NCBI GenBank assembly: GCA_022539475.1
Contig: VCMS01000010.1
Location: 186,001-250,000, forward strand
Reading direction: 5' to 3'
Source: Gracilaria domingensis
Taxonomy: Eukaryota > Rhodophyta > Florideophyceae > Gracilariales > Gracilariaceae
DNA: 64,000 nucleotides
Part shown: positions 1 through 10,452 of the stretch, in pieces
Layout: every line of letters begins with the position of its first letter
Numbering within the stretch: position 1 is the stretch's first letter
Translations under genes and position numbers: made by a program
The notes under the pieces: model-generated
What the model saw: the letters and a program-made list of their open reading frames with translations, nothing else
The model's database searches: none
What the model was told of the DNA's origin: nothing

Positions 1-450
1 TGCCACAGACCCTCCGAAATGAGCAAATGCTTTGGGCGATGATTAGCATTGCGTTCTTGTTGTTCGGCAAGTTCGATGGTGGATGGCCAACAAAATTCGT
101 CTGCATTCGATGACGGCAAAACGGGGATCTTGACCAGACGACGGACAGTAGGTGGAGCGCACCAGCGCGTCATCATGTCGGTCCACACATTGTCGAGGCC
201 ACTGATGTGGAAGCAGAGGTACGAGTAGGCGCTAAGGCGCACAGCCCAGCGGAGAACTTTCCGAATCGATGACTGACTAAGATCTGGGAGGAGCGATAGA
301 GGGTCAAACAAAAACACCAAGTTGTTGTGATCAGTGAAGAGGTCAAATCCGGCAGCTGTGGCTGCCAACCAGTGCATGCGCTCGACAGTGGCCATGATGG
401 CGAAACCTTCTTTCTCGAGAGTCGACCAGCCGAGTTGGGTTTGTATAAGA
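1..450 (-). pseudogene. Ty3/gypsy RNase H / integrase-linker fragment
   Basis: Read on the minus strand from about 450 down to 1, one frame gives a typical Ty3/gypsy RNase H region: LEKEGFAIMATVERMHWL, then FDLFTDHNNLVFLFDP (TDH motif), then KVLRWAVRLSAY and a DNVWTDMMTRW motif, followed by the linker toward the integrase. No ATG-initiated ORF covers it, and the upstream RT is not recognisable, so it is a truncated relic that runs off the left edge of the window. TDHNNL and DNVW..MMTRW are standard RNase H landmarks of gypsy elements. The fragment is not a close copy of the gypsy element at 52-62 kb, whose RNase H reads TDHQALKYAF. Confidence 0.75.
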
Positions 451-1129
451 CGTATCTCGATTCATGGGTCATGAAGCCCTTGGTGAGCACGGCAGGGATG
501 ACACAAGGCTCCTTCAATGAACCACAAGTCTTAAAGGCGCTGCCAGATTTTTTTGAGAGACATCGCGTACAGAGTTGGAAGTCAGATCAAACTCGAGAAG
601 AAAGTAAGGCTTACAAGGTGGAATACATTCGGACAGTTCGAGTGGTATCTTCCACATCAGAGAAGATGGTATCAGAAAGTCCTGAAGCACTGATGGCAAT
701 CGTGAGCTATGGCAGTGAGCCACGTGTCTGCGCTGTCTAGATCAAGTCCATGACATCAATAAACACAATTAAAGCAGCAAGAAAGGTCCGGGATACGTTC
801 GGAAGCGCAGTGAAAATCACTGATATTGGTTCCAATGAAGATTCGAAGCCATTGTTTTACAAACTGGTCCCCTCGGTTCCATATCGCCTTCAGTGCCTGC
901 AACATGCCATGTGTCTTAAAGTAAACACAGTCTGTTTTACTGCTGCGAATGGGAGTAACTGCGGGATAGGGGAGATTATTTATATTCCACTACTACACTG
1001 CTCGAGTTCAGTACTGGATCAGTACAGTTATCTTTTATCTGGAAAACGAACAGCTTCCTTCAATTGGGTAGGAAAAAGTGCACGTCATATCCCAGAAGAG
1101 TCAGACGAAATGTTGTAGGCCACGTATGC

Positions 1130-1905
1130 TACAGATTTACATTCGTACTCTACATTCTACAGCCTTAGGCAGGCCTACAAAGAAATGGTTGTCCAGCAAG
1201 GGCCTCTTCCGCCTGCAAGAATGATAAGACCGACCGTTCTGGTATATTGGAACTGTTTTGGTGGAGTGGATGAATTCAGCAGAGCGCTAACGTCTCTTTG
1301 CTACACAAATGCATCCGAAAATTCTTTTTCAGCATCATTGGCCGGCTTCTGTGCGCACAGGTCAACAATGCTACAGTGGTACACCGTCTCTCAGCAGCTA
1401 GAAAACTCGGTACACTACCAGGTTCTGCAGATGATATCAGACCCGGGAATAGATACCGCGAATTGCGCCACAATGAGTCTAAAAGTGCTTCTGTTGCTGA
1501 TTACGCACGTCAGCCAGCCAAAGAGTATAAGATGGAAAAGGACCAGAACAGTAATACATCAAGTACTCAATCAAGTTAGAACTTTCGAAATGTAGGTGCC
1601 GAGGAGACTTCATTTGAAGCTAACAGTGTGAAACCAATGTACTACAGAAATGTGGTTGAGAAGTACAACCGCGAATATGATGTAAAAAGATGACTTTCAC
1701 GAATTGATACTCACAAGCAGGTCAAGTTTAAAGAAGTTTATTGTTCAATGTGTTCATACAGTTTTGTTATAAAGAAGAATGGAAGGGAATTTCGGAAGAA
1801 AGGTGGATCAAAGCAACGAACATAGTGCTCTATATGCAGGCAAGCTATATGTGCTGGGTGTTTTAATAAGTGGCACGGAAGGCCGGTGTTGGTTCGCGCT
1901 ACAAT
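1130..1905 (+). pseudogene. piggyBac-like transposase relic (C-terminal half)
   Basis: Plus-strand frames carry pieces of the C-terminal part of a piggyBac/PGBD transposase. At 1185-1330 the motif FGGVDEFSRALTSLCY corresponds to the conserved GGVD block of the family. After a frame change (1298-1579) it continues as KFFFSIIGRLLCAQVNNATV. At about 1661-1900 a cysteine-rich finger follows (CSMC, then CSICRQAICAGCFNKWH), matching the CX2C...CX2CX4CX2CX3H layout of the piggyBac C-terminal zinc domain. At least two in-frame stops (TGA in the DVKR segment, TAG just before CSIC) and one frameshift show it is dead. The N-terminal catalytic Asp region was not found; the ORF at 750-1118 is not recognisable. 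Assignment rests on motif memory only. Confidence 0.55.
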
Positions 1906-2510
1906 TTCACCTGTAGAACGACGAACGTTTGAAGATCGTGTGAACAGTTTAACTGAAACTTGAATTCACGTTGATGAAGCTAATGCTCATTGACTGAAGA
2001 TTGGCATTGTTTTTAATGGTAGTCTGCTATCGTACATACATCTAACTAGGTAAATGAGATTTGATACAGGGGAAGGTGGGGAGGTTGCAGCGAGATGGAT
2101 TTGGAGAGCTCTCCTTCTGGAGGAGAGCTCTCCGTAGGCCGCGGCGGACGGGCCAGAGGAGGGTGATTTGGAAACGTTCGCTCCCGCCGCACCAAAAGTG
2201 TAAGGAGAGGAAATTTCATATCCTTACAGGCATGGGGTTATTGACGCTGTGCACGTCGGCGGCGCAGTGCAATGCACCTGCCGCGGCACAGAGCATACAA
2301 CAACGTTTAGGTGGCGGTCTCGCCTTGTGCTGGTGCGATGCATGTCAAAAGTTTTACTGGTTTTGTTATGCCATGTGGGCGCGCGAAAATCGTGTGACCT
2401 CTTTTGTGCGCATAAATTTTAAGGGGGTTTGGCTCATACTGCACGCAAGCCTTACAGCTGGTAAACTTTGTCGCACGTTCTCACTGAGACACAACACAGC
2501 AGAGAGGGCA
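1906..2510. other. no recognisable gene
   Basis: An open frame of 156 codons (2061-2531, +) has low-complexity composition and no recognisable motif. I see no gene that I can support here. Confidence 0.4.
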
Positions 2511-2514
2511 TGTA

Positions 2515-3045
2515 TTTCACGTGCGCAGTGAAGTCAGTCGTCCGTCTTCGGCGCTTGCTCCGAGAACAGGGAAGAAAATTGGGTTCCTCTCTGTTTGGCT
2601 ATGAAAACTGAGCAAATCCGGCGCTCTCTGGCTCGGTCTTCTGTACCGGATTTCACATCATTTATACTCCTCCTCTTTTCCTCAGAGGACGTCGACACGT
2701 CTCAAGTGTGGAACATCTTGTTACAGCATCGCGCTTACAGCAGCCGCGTACAGAAATCTCTTTTAAACCAGTCGGGGCTTGAACCCGAGACCCCTGTATC
2801 TGGGCCCATAACTATGAAAACTGAGCAAATCCGGCGCTCTCTGGCTGGGTCTTCTGTACCGGATTTCACATCATTTATATTGGCCTTCTCTCCTTCCTCG
2901 GAGGAGCCGGACAGTCCAGTTTTTATTGTAGAGTCCTCGCGCACCTGCGTACCTTCGGGAGATCAGCAAAGCTCCCGCGAGGTCAACGACAGCAGCCACG
3001 CTCCGTACGCGGGGCGATTCGTGCCAAAATGCACACACCCTTCCC
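2515..3045 (+). repeat. dispersed repeat, copy A (interrupted)
   Basis: The outer parts (2515-2595 and 2882-3045) match 18715-18970 closely. Shared blocks include ATTTCACGTGCGCAGTGAAG, GGCGCTTGCTCCGA, CCGGACAGTCCAGTTTTT/CCGGACAGCCCAGTTTTT and GGGAGATCAGCAA. Copy A is interrupted by about 285 bp of unrelated, internally duplicated sequence that copy B lacks. No coding signal is evident. It is probably a decayed non-autonomous element or a fragment of an LTR. Confidence 0.75.
2598..2881 (+). repeat. direct duplication bracketing an insert
   Basis: A segment of about 67 bp beginning ATGAAAACTGAGCAAATCCG occurs at 2600-2667 and again at 2815-2881 with one or two differences (GGCTCGG versus GGCTGGG). 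The 150 bp between contains a tRNA T-arm-like stretch on the minus strand. The structure resembles an insertion flanked by a direct repeat inside the dispersed repeat. Confidence 0.7.
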
Positions 3046-3706
3046 TCGAATGAGTCCACAACGACTCTATTCGAGGATGCATGGAGTCTTCTTGCGATAA
3101 AGACTTCGCGAACGACCATTACGGATCACTCAACGAAAAAAAGGGGGCCAATACCACCGGGTCTTGTTTGCCGATGAATTGTAACCAATACAGATGGTGC
3201 GCGTAGTCGTCAAGATCTCGCGTCGCACAATCCAACGCAACGAGCGACATTAGTGTAGGTCTCGAGTCCCAGAAACCGTGCGGACGGAGGCTATCTTACA
3301 CAGAAATTGTAGGAACATCAGATTAACTCCGGCGACAATGTTGCATCGCATGGTGAGTGCAAAGAACCGAAACAAAAGCGGTTGGCTCTATCAAACGCAC
3401 ACAACGAAGTGCCAGTCGTGGAAACCTTTCATACAGGACCCGAAACTCCAAAGAAAGACAGACGCCTTCCACAACGTTTGTAAAAGCAGTAACCGAACGA
3501 TATGCAAAACACGTTGGTAAACGTTTTCGTAGGCTTCCGTGTACACGGCAGTCTGTACGAGACCACCTCACAGGAAGTGTGCGAAATAGAGTTCTTACCA
3601 CACAGTAGGTTTCTTGGTGCCTGTAACGAATAGCGCGCACGCTTCATATTTACGGCGCGTCTAGAACAACCTGATATCCATATTTCGGGCATTCAACGCC
3701 CCGAAG
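3046..3706. other. no recognisable gene
   Basis: Only short overlapping ORFs occur on both strands and none has a recognisable motif. Confidence 0.4.
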
Positions 3707-3708
3707 AG

Positions 3709-3715
3709 TATAAAA
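3709..3715 (+). promoter_or_regulatory. TATA box (TATAAAA)
   Basis: A TATAAAA heptamer lies 175 bp upstream of the ATG at 3890, on the strand of the only long coding-like frame nearby. The similar element at 38925 sits 75 bp upstream of a secreted-protein gene. Function is inferred from the consensus. Confidence 0.4.
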
Positions 3716-3889
3716 TGCCGTCGTCCGTGTCTTCTCACCTTTCAGACTGCAGTGTTGCTGTGTTCTGGGCAGCTGCATTCTCGTTCAACTTCGACGCCGG
3801 TTAAAGGAGGCAGGCATTGGCGCAGCCTTTTGCCTAGGCTCCTCACACGCTCAGTCACGCTTGTCCAGTCTTGAAGCAACCGAAGTAGG

Positions 3890-5207
3890 ATGAGAAGATC
3901 GTCGCGCCCTTTGCGAAACACAAGTCCCAGGCCATCAGGAGCGGAGTCTAGCGCGGTTGCACTGACAGGGCGTGGTGGCCTGGCACCCAAAGGAAAGATC
4001 GCATTCAGTAGGGCATCTCGGGAAGAGGAGGTCCTCCGAGACCGGCGGGGCGTCCTGCGATCTGTGGTTGAGCGACGACGCGGTGGCGCGCATCCCGCGC
4101 GCTTGAAACGATTGCAGCGTGCAGAGGCGGGTGCATCCATGTCAAACCAAGCGACCGCGCACATGGCCACTCGAGAACCTGGCCGCAGGTACCCCAAGAT
4201 ACAAAGAAGCTCTAGATACCTGTTTGTGCATTGGGACGAAAAGGGGTCGGATGCAGAAGACGAAGAGGATGCATGGGAAGTGAACAGAGTTATATCCATA
4301 ACACGGAGCCTTGAGAAGAATACGGAATCGTACTCTGTCGAACATCTCTCGGGCCACACCAAGACTTTTGGCGCAGTGCAGAGCAGTCTTCGGAGACGGT
4401 TTGTACTTCTGGTCACGTGAGCGCCCCGGCGTCTGTCTAGACGACGACACGGCAACCGGATTCGGTCTGTATGACCAGGGCGATGGTGAATTATGGTCCA
4501 TCGACGAACTTATGTTCGTTGAGGAAGATTGTGTATTGCCGAGCCAGTCTGTGGTCCGCATCTATCGCGGGCCCGCGCATTACGCCAAGAATCGTGATGA
4601 ACCACATTGGGGTTGGAGTAGCGTGACGCCTAACAGCATTAGCGGTCCGGGCCTAAACTCCGCCTTGATCCGACAGAATATTTGGCTCGGTCTACTGCAG
4701 TGCAATCTCAGGCGCACACGCTCGCGTTTCTCACTTGAGCCAAGACCAACGTCAAAAGCTATTGATGCGTTGGACAGTTATTGTGTTGCACATCCGCACC
4801 GCTCCGTTAGAGTGTCGAGCCCAGGACATCGTCCACTTTTCAAGTGCACGAAAAAGTATTGCTTGACTGAAGGGCAGATGTTAATAAGTAACTCCCAATT
4901 TTTCTGCATGCAAGCATCTGCTATTAGCGGAGCGGCAAGGTTGTCGGGAGGAAGATATGCCAGATGCGCACGGCTGTCCTCAAAAATTCCCCCGATTCTC
5001 AGCTTTGCAGACATTGGGCGGTGGTTCCAACAAGTGGCTGGGCGACTGAAACTAGAACGTGTGAAAGGTGTGCTACCCGGAACTTGTAAGTTAAGATGGA
5101 TTGTGACCCAAACCTCCGTGGTGTTCCTAGTGCGCCTAAGAGCCAAGAATGTCGACCACGTAGTATGCGTCGAGGCAGACGCAGGGCCAAATCTTGGACG
5201 CCGTTGA
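3890..5207 (+). CDS. unclassified protein, two overlapping frames
   Basis: Two plus-strand frames overlap. The first (3890-4420, 176 codons) starts basic and Arg/Ser-rich and ends with an acidic stretch (DEKGSDAEDEEDAWEVN). The second (4311-5207, 298 codons) contains FGDGLYFWSRERPGVCLDDD and DGELWSIDELMFVEEDCVL. Both compositions look protein-like, and a TATA box at 3709 points to this strand, so the pair may be one gene broken by a frameshift near 4390 or joined by an intron I could not define. A competing minus-strand ORF (3742-4455) is Ser/Arg-rich and looks like a shadow. I do not recognise the family. The downstream end abuts the decayed copia-like element on the opposite strand. Confidence 0.35.
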
Positions 5208-5395
5208 GCCGTCTCCACTGGAACTATCTTACGAGGCACTTTGCCGATGCATGGGTGGCCTCCGCAAAGGAGTCCGGGTAATGGAACTCCGAAAGTTAGA
5301 GTATTTTGCCAAACAGGCGAACTCGCGGGAAAGATGCGAGCGCCCCACATAAACATAATTCAAGTCTTATGCGGTGTTTGGGGAGGCTACATAGG

Positions 5396-8300
5396 TCAAC
5401 GACTCGTGCCAGAGACTCTCTTCGTATTGTGGAAATTTCTACTCGGGAGCTTACCGGTGTACATTACCTCGTTCAATCTTCGGAACATCACGACGTTTCT
5501 CTTGGTTAGTGCGTCGGCGAGATCAAGTGAACCTTGTACCCACTGAAGCACAGAGATATCTCCAGTCTCGAACGAGTCCCGCAGCCTCAAGACCGTAGGT
5601 CACAGGCGGTAATCCCTCCACTCATGCAGAGTGGTAATTGTGGAGTAGAGCTCGTCAGAATCTACGGTTAGGACGAACGGGAGGTCCGCGTTTGCTCCAT
5701 ACACCCGTACCATAACAGTGGACATCATGGCTCCGCGATCCGCTGAGAGCGCCGCAGCTAGTATCTCCGCACCGATTGAGCTAAACGAAACTCTTGCTTG
5801 CTTAGAACTCGTCGAGTCGAGCACGTGAAATATTAATGCCTCGCCCCCAGCAGGCATGAAAAGACCCGAGATGTAGCCCGACTGCCCATACGAACCTTTT
5901 CCTTGACGCGCATCCTAGAACGCCAGGTATCGCGGAGTGATTGCAAGGGAAGGCGGGCGGCGGTACAAAAGCTCAGGCTTAAGGGACTGCAGCTCACCGA
6001 AGACTGGGTTGGCAAGAATCATATCAGAAACCATAAGTCTCGAGGTGCGCTGCTGCAGGTACCTTGCTGCGAACGACGCATGGGGTAGTACACCATGTCC
6101 GAGGAAGTTTAGTGATCCCGCTAGACCTAAGAACTCCGTCCATTCAGCTGGGGTACATGGGCTGTCGAAGCATTTGCGGCGTTCCCGTGATATGACGAGT
6201 TTGTTGATACTCGCCATGAACTCCTTCATATTCATCGATATCGAGCGATTGGCCAGCTGATTGATGCGGAGCCTGTTGGAGATCAAGTCTTGCGAGGTAT
6301 CAAATTTCCCGACAGTGAACTTCTGGCATATATCGTGGTAAAAGCTTTGAAGATCAGGCAGCCCGGTGAGAAGCATATCGTCAACCACCTTTGCCATGGC
6401 CAGCCGTATCGAACCGTCTTCGGTCCGCATTATGAACAGCTGTGGAAGGCCCGGTACGGGTTCAATACCATTCTTCACTAACCATTTTTCGATAGCGAGG
6501 TGCCATAGCCGGCCCGACTCAACAAGCCCTTATGTCGGTGCCAAAAGCTTCCATACATGGCCTGGTTCAGCCCAGCCTTTGGGCGGGATCATGAAGATGT
6601 CTCGAGAGAGGTCACCTCCCTGCAAGTACGCGCCTTTTATATCGAGGATCGCGAGCGGTAGACCAAGCGTTGCGGCGATGGACAAGACCATGCGAATGAC
6701 CAGAAACTGCGCGGAAGATGAGTTTTTTCGAATACCCTCCTTCTCTCTGTCCGTGTTACCGTGGGGGACCAGCCGGCATTTGAGGCGAAGCGCAGCATTC
6801 TCACCATCGATCTTGAAATGAAAGAAGTGGTGGAAGGAGACAACATTAGCATGCCTCGGGAGTGCAGATCGTCGAACTTCTTGATACTGCCCTTTATACA
6901 CTTCTTTTTCCTTCGCGAAGGCCCGATCTACGACCCACAGCGGCAGGAATTGCGTTCGGAACTTCAAGACATGGTCCTTTCCAAGCACCTGCATGGCACT
7001 CTTGAGAATTTCTTGCTCCGCAGATTCCAACTCAAATGGAGGCTTTGCTTCCATCACGGTAGTCAATCCGACGTCTTTGTCTGGACGTGATGGGTCATGA
7101 GGACTACTGATGTCCCGTTCTGGTATATCCACCAATTTTGGTTTGTGGCCGGCGAGCAGGGACACAACGTTGGGATCGGATGACCAGAGTGTCCGCTCGT
7201 CATTCAACAAGAAGCCTAGAGAGCTTTTGCGGGGCGTTGCTTCGGTAGCCCGTTTTGAGCAGGCGTTGGTCTTCTTCACGCCACGTTCGTCGCCTTGGCT
7301 TTCTTCGAGACGTTCCTCGTCGATTTGGACTACCGCGTATGAAAGCGAAGAAGTGTACCCCATTTGGTCCAGTTTCATGAGTAGGGCTGATGTGGGGACG
7401 ATACGGACGTCTTCACATGCAGCACGTATGCTCGGGTCCAGGTGAAGCTCGTTCGAAGACAGGAGGAGCGAATGTTCCTGAGCTTCCCGAACAAAAATGA
7501 CATGCCACACACGGAACTTAGGACCCCTCTTAAAGTAATACACTGCAGTACCCCTTGGGAACTCAGCCTGAGTGAGAACGTGAGGGTTTCTGGTCTTCTC
7601 CATGATGTGAAAAGCTCTCCTAGTTATCTGCTCTTGGTAGGCCTCAAGACGTTCTAGGGTAATCTTGGACTGCGGCAGGGCCATCAGGCTTGGTGTGTAA
7701 CCACGAACGAGTTCGAAGCTACTCATCTTGCGGCTGCCGTACATACAATTGCTCAAGAATGTTGCACGAGAGAGTATCTCTTCGAAGGAGAACTTTGTCT
7801 TGCGAACCGCCGAGAAATAGCTCGCGTCTCGGAGAAGTCGCGCGCATGCAAGCTTCACTATAGCATTCTTAGACTCTACGACACCAATCTTGTTATGCCT
7901 ACGCGCCGGGTGCGGTTCATAAGAGATAGAGTGCGCATTGAGGAAGTCCTTGAACATCCCGTTATCAAATTCGGGGTCACCAGAGAGTGATGTCGGTAGG
8001 CCATGGATGTTAACCCAATGTTGCTCGATAGCGTTCACCTCACTTAACTCTCTGGACTCAAGCATCACCGTAACCGAAAATGCTGAGGAAACGTCAACCA
8101 TGTGCAAGATAGAAATGCTGCCCATCTCCGAAACGAAGAGAAAGTCAATCTGCAAATGTGTGTTGAAGGGGACTAGGAGTCGCCGGAAGGAAACCTTCCT
8201 GGACCATGAAGGACGTCCGGTTGATTTGCAAGTTGTACACTTAGCCAAGACAGCCTCTAGGGCTTCCGGCAGCACCGATGTCAGCACACCAGCTCTCTCA

Positions 8301-8728
8301 AAGATCTCCTTCATATCATCTATAGGTATGTGGCTCAAGCCATGGAGCTTCGCCGCGCAGCGGTGACAAACCTTTTGGTCGCTGTACTTTCTCCTGAGCT
8401 ATTTTACCGTATTTCTACCGGCTAGGCTGCGGTAACATGCGAAGTAGGAAGAAATGGCTTCGTTAGTGCTTGGAAGTACGAAGATTCTAGTTCGGATCGT
8501 GTCCTCAGGGTCGCCGGAAAGCCGGGAAATGTATGTTTGAAGCTTCAAGTTCGTGCCGGACAACAAACCTTTGGGAACGACCAGGAGGCTTTCGCCGCCT
8601 AACACGTTGCTTTGATGGAGGAAGTTATTGCCGATTAGAAGTATCATGTCACCTTCTACCATGCCAAAAGGTAGAGAGGCGTGTAGGCCATCAACATCAG
8701 TCAAAGAGAGGTCCCAGATGGTGAACAC
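5396..8728 (-). pseudogene. Ty1/copia-like polyprotein, one frame with four stops
   Basis: Read from 8728 down to 5396 a single frame carries, in order: a protease-like segment (LHASLPFGMVEGDMILLIGN); a GAG-pre-integrase zinc region ending AVLAKCTTCKSTGRPSW; an integrase core with DVSSAF, LSGDPEFDNGMF and ARRHNKIGVVESKN; RT with LAILDIKGAYLQGGDL and the VVDDMLL catalytic motif; a typical GLVESGRLW block; copia RNase H (SGYISGLFMPAGGEALIFH, SIGAEILAAAL); and the C-terminal LADALTK motif. Four in-frame stops interrupt it: one near 8399, TAA at 6530, TAG at 5915 and TGA at 5600. No frameshift is needed across about 3.3 kb. It belongs to a different lineage from the copia element at 19-25 kb. I could not find LTRs. 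Confidence 0.85.
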
Positions 8729-8928
8729 TAGGCGAGCGTCGTCGCAGTTTGTGCCATATTCGTGGTAGAATGGTTCCCAGTGAGAAGCGCGAATTCGGAA
8801 GGGAATTCGAAGGGCTGACTAGATTCGTGCTGCCGATATTACGCCGCCCGCACTCCTCAGACACCCGAGGTCCAAGATGGGGTTCGGATCGTTCGCATCT
8901 TTCAAAACAGAGGCTCCACGCCTCAATT

Positions 8929-9700
8929 TTAAGCTTGATTGGCGTTGGAGGGTGTGGAACCTCCTCGAAAAAACCCATCAGAAGGCTTGTTCTTCGCAGA
9001 TGACTCCTTCTCCAGTCGAACCATCTTCTGCAGATACGTTTCGTCGTCCTTGTTTTTCCAATCCCTCGAATTGCGGTAGTGCTGAGTGACGCCACAGTCA
9101 AAACAAAAAAACTCTCTTAAAACTGTTTTGCTGCTTATTTGCGGCATCTGAGCGGCCTTCACCACGACTCTGAGGTTGAGCTCTCTTCTTCTTTCCAGCA
9201 TTCTTTGAACTGGGCTAAAACGCACCATCGAAGGGTTGTTGCGCCTCTGAAGGCTGAACACGGTAAGAGAGCAGCGCTTTTTGAACTCTCTGCTGGATCA
9301 TGGTTTCTCTATCATTGCGAGAGAGATCATTAGAGACCTGCGAAGTAGCAGAAGAGAGAAAGTACAAGACGGAGACAGCCTCATGGAGGTGAAAACCAAC
9401 ACGAGACGCTGCAGGCTTTGGAAATGCCTTAATGTTCTCCGCTTACTATCGCTCTTTTTCTGAGAGAACCTCGAGAGTTGGAGGGCCAGAGTCGAAAGCC
9501 TCTTGAACCTTTCTCTGATATTCCTGGAATCGCGCTTGCGTGGACTCCAAGGTTTCAGGATTCTCCACAGGACCAAGCGTTTACACGAGACAATCCGAAA
9601 TGCTCCGGATCTTATCCATGACAGCGAGAGAGACAAAACCATTACCAAAAGCAGCTTTGCCGTGATCGACTCGCGATTGTGCCTGGGAAACAGTAAAACA
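8929..9700 (-). pseudogene. gag part of the same copia-like element
   Basis: Upstream of the pol relic on the minus strand, 8929-9261 encodes a degenerate CCHC knuckle (CFDCGVTQHYRNSRDW, last Cys replaced by Trp). Other frames across 9298-9648 give gag-like charged helical sequence. The frames differ from the pol frame, so at least one frameshift lies near 8700-8930. The assignment follows from position and the knuckle. Confidence 0.5.
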
Positions 9701-9778
9701 CAACTTCAATAAATTTATTGCCTCCGAAGAAAATTTATTGGGCGATACCATCGTCCTTTGGAGACGTGACTGCAGTAG

Positions 9779-10099
9779 TTACACGCCGAATAGTAATCGA
9801 CGTGTGGGCTGGTTGAGTCTACTTTCGAAGTACACCTGATATTCAATGCCTACGGCATTGAATACCAAGTGAAATTCATACGATTGGTCGCTGCCCTTAC
9901 GACTCTCGAGTTCCGAGCAATACTGCTTACGAAGCAACAGTGTAAATTTTGCTACGCATTTCTGCCAAGTAGTGTAGAAGTCATGCAATCTTGGCAGGAC
10001 CATCGGACTGGCTTTAAAATCAGCTGATGGCCACTGGTCATCGGCCAGACATGACCTAAAACTGCACCATAAAAACGCGCCACGGCAACATCTGCCCAT
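9779..10099 (-). CDS. unclassified ORF, 106 codons
   Basis: An ATG-initiated frame whose second half (FYTTWQKCVAKFTLLLRKQY and onward) has balanced, protein-like composition. No family is recognised. It lies between the copia-like relic and the hAT gene and may be a remnant of either one. The confidence reflects doubt that it is a gene. Confidence 0.2.
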   Translation of the reverse strand: MGRCCRGAFLWCSFRSCLADDQWPSADFKASPMVLPRLHDFYTTWQKCVAKFTLLLRKQYCSELESRKGSDQSYEFHLVFNAVGIEYQVYFESRLNQPTRRLLFGV

Positions 10100-10452
10100 T
10101 CAAAAGAGTTTAACCCAAACATTTGACTTCTGTGGAGCTCACATTACAAAAACTCTGTAGAACAGAAGTAAGATATTTGGGTTACATACAAACCGTAGCA
10201 CGCGCCCATGACACTGGCGCACTAAACAACGGAAACGTCAGAAGTTGCCTATTTCTTATCTTGGTCTCCAGGTATTGCACCTTTCTTTTGTAGCCACCCG
10301 CAGCCATTGCTTCTGATTCCGCACTCGATTACTCAGCTCTCGAACGCATTGCTCCTCTTGGAGCTTCTTTGTCTTGCCGCACCGCTACAAAATCACAAGA
10401 AGCAATACGAATCTCTTTTTAAGCGCCTGTTTTTCACAGAGAGCGCGCATGT

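Noticed and set aside
327-740. 137-codon plus ORF at the left edge
   Set aside because: Its first part is antisense to the clear gypsy RNase H frame, and the rest has no motif.
2765-2812. tRNA gene on the minus strand
   Set aside because: A perfect T-arm (TCGGG-TTCAAGC-CCCGA) is present, but no matching acceptor stem or proper anticodon arm could be folded. Probably a tRNA-derived fragment or chance.
3742-4455. 237-codon minus-strand ORF
   Set aside because: Ser/Arg-rich composition and complete overlap with the more protein-like plus frames suggest a shadow ORF.
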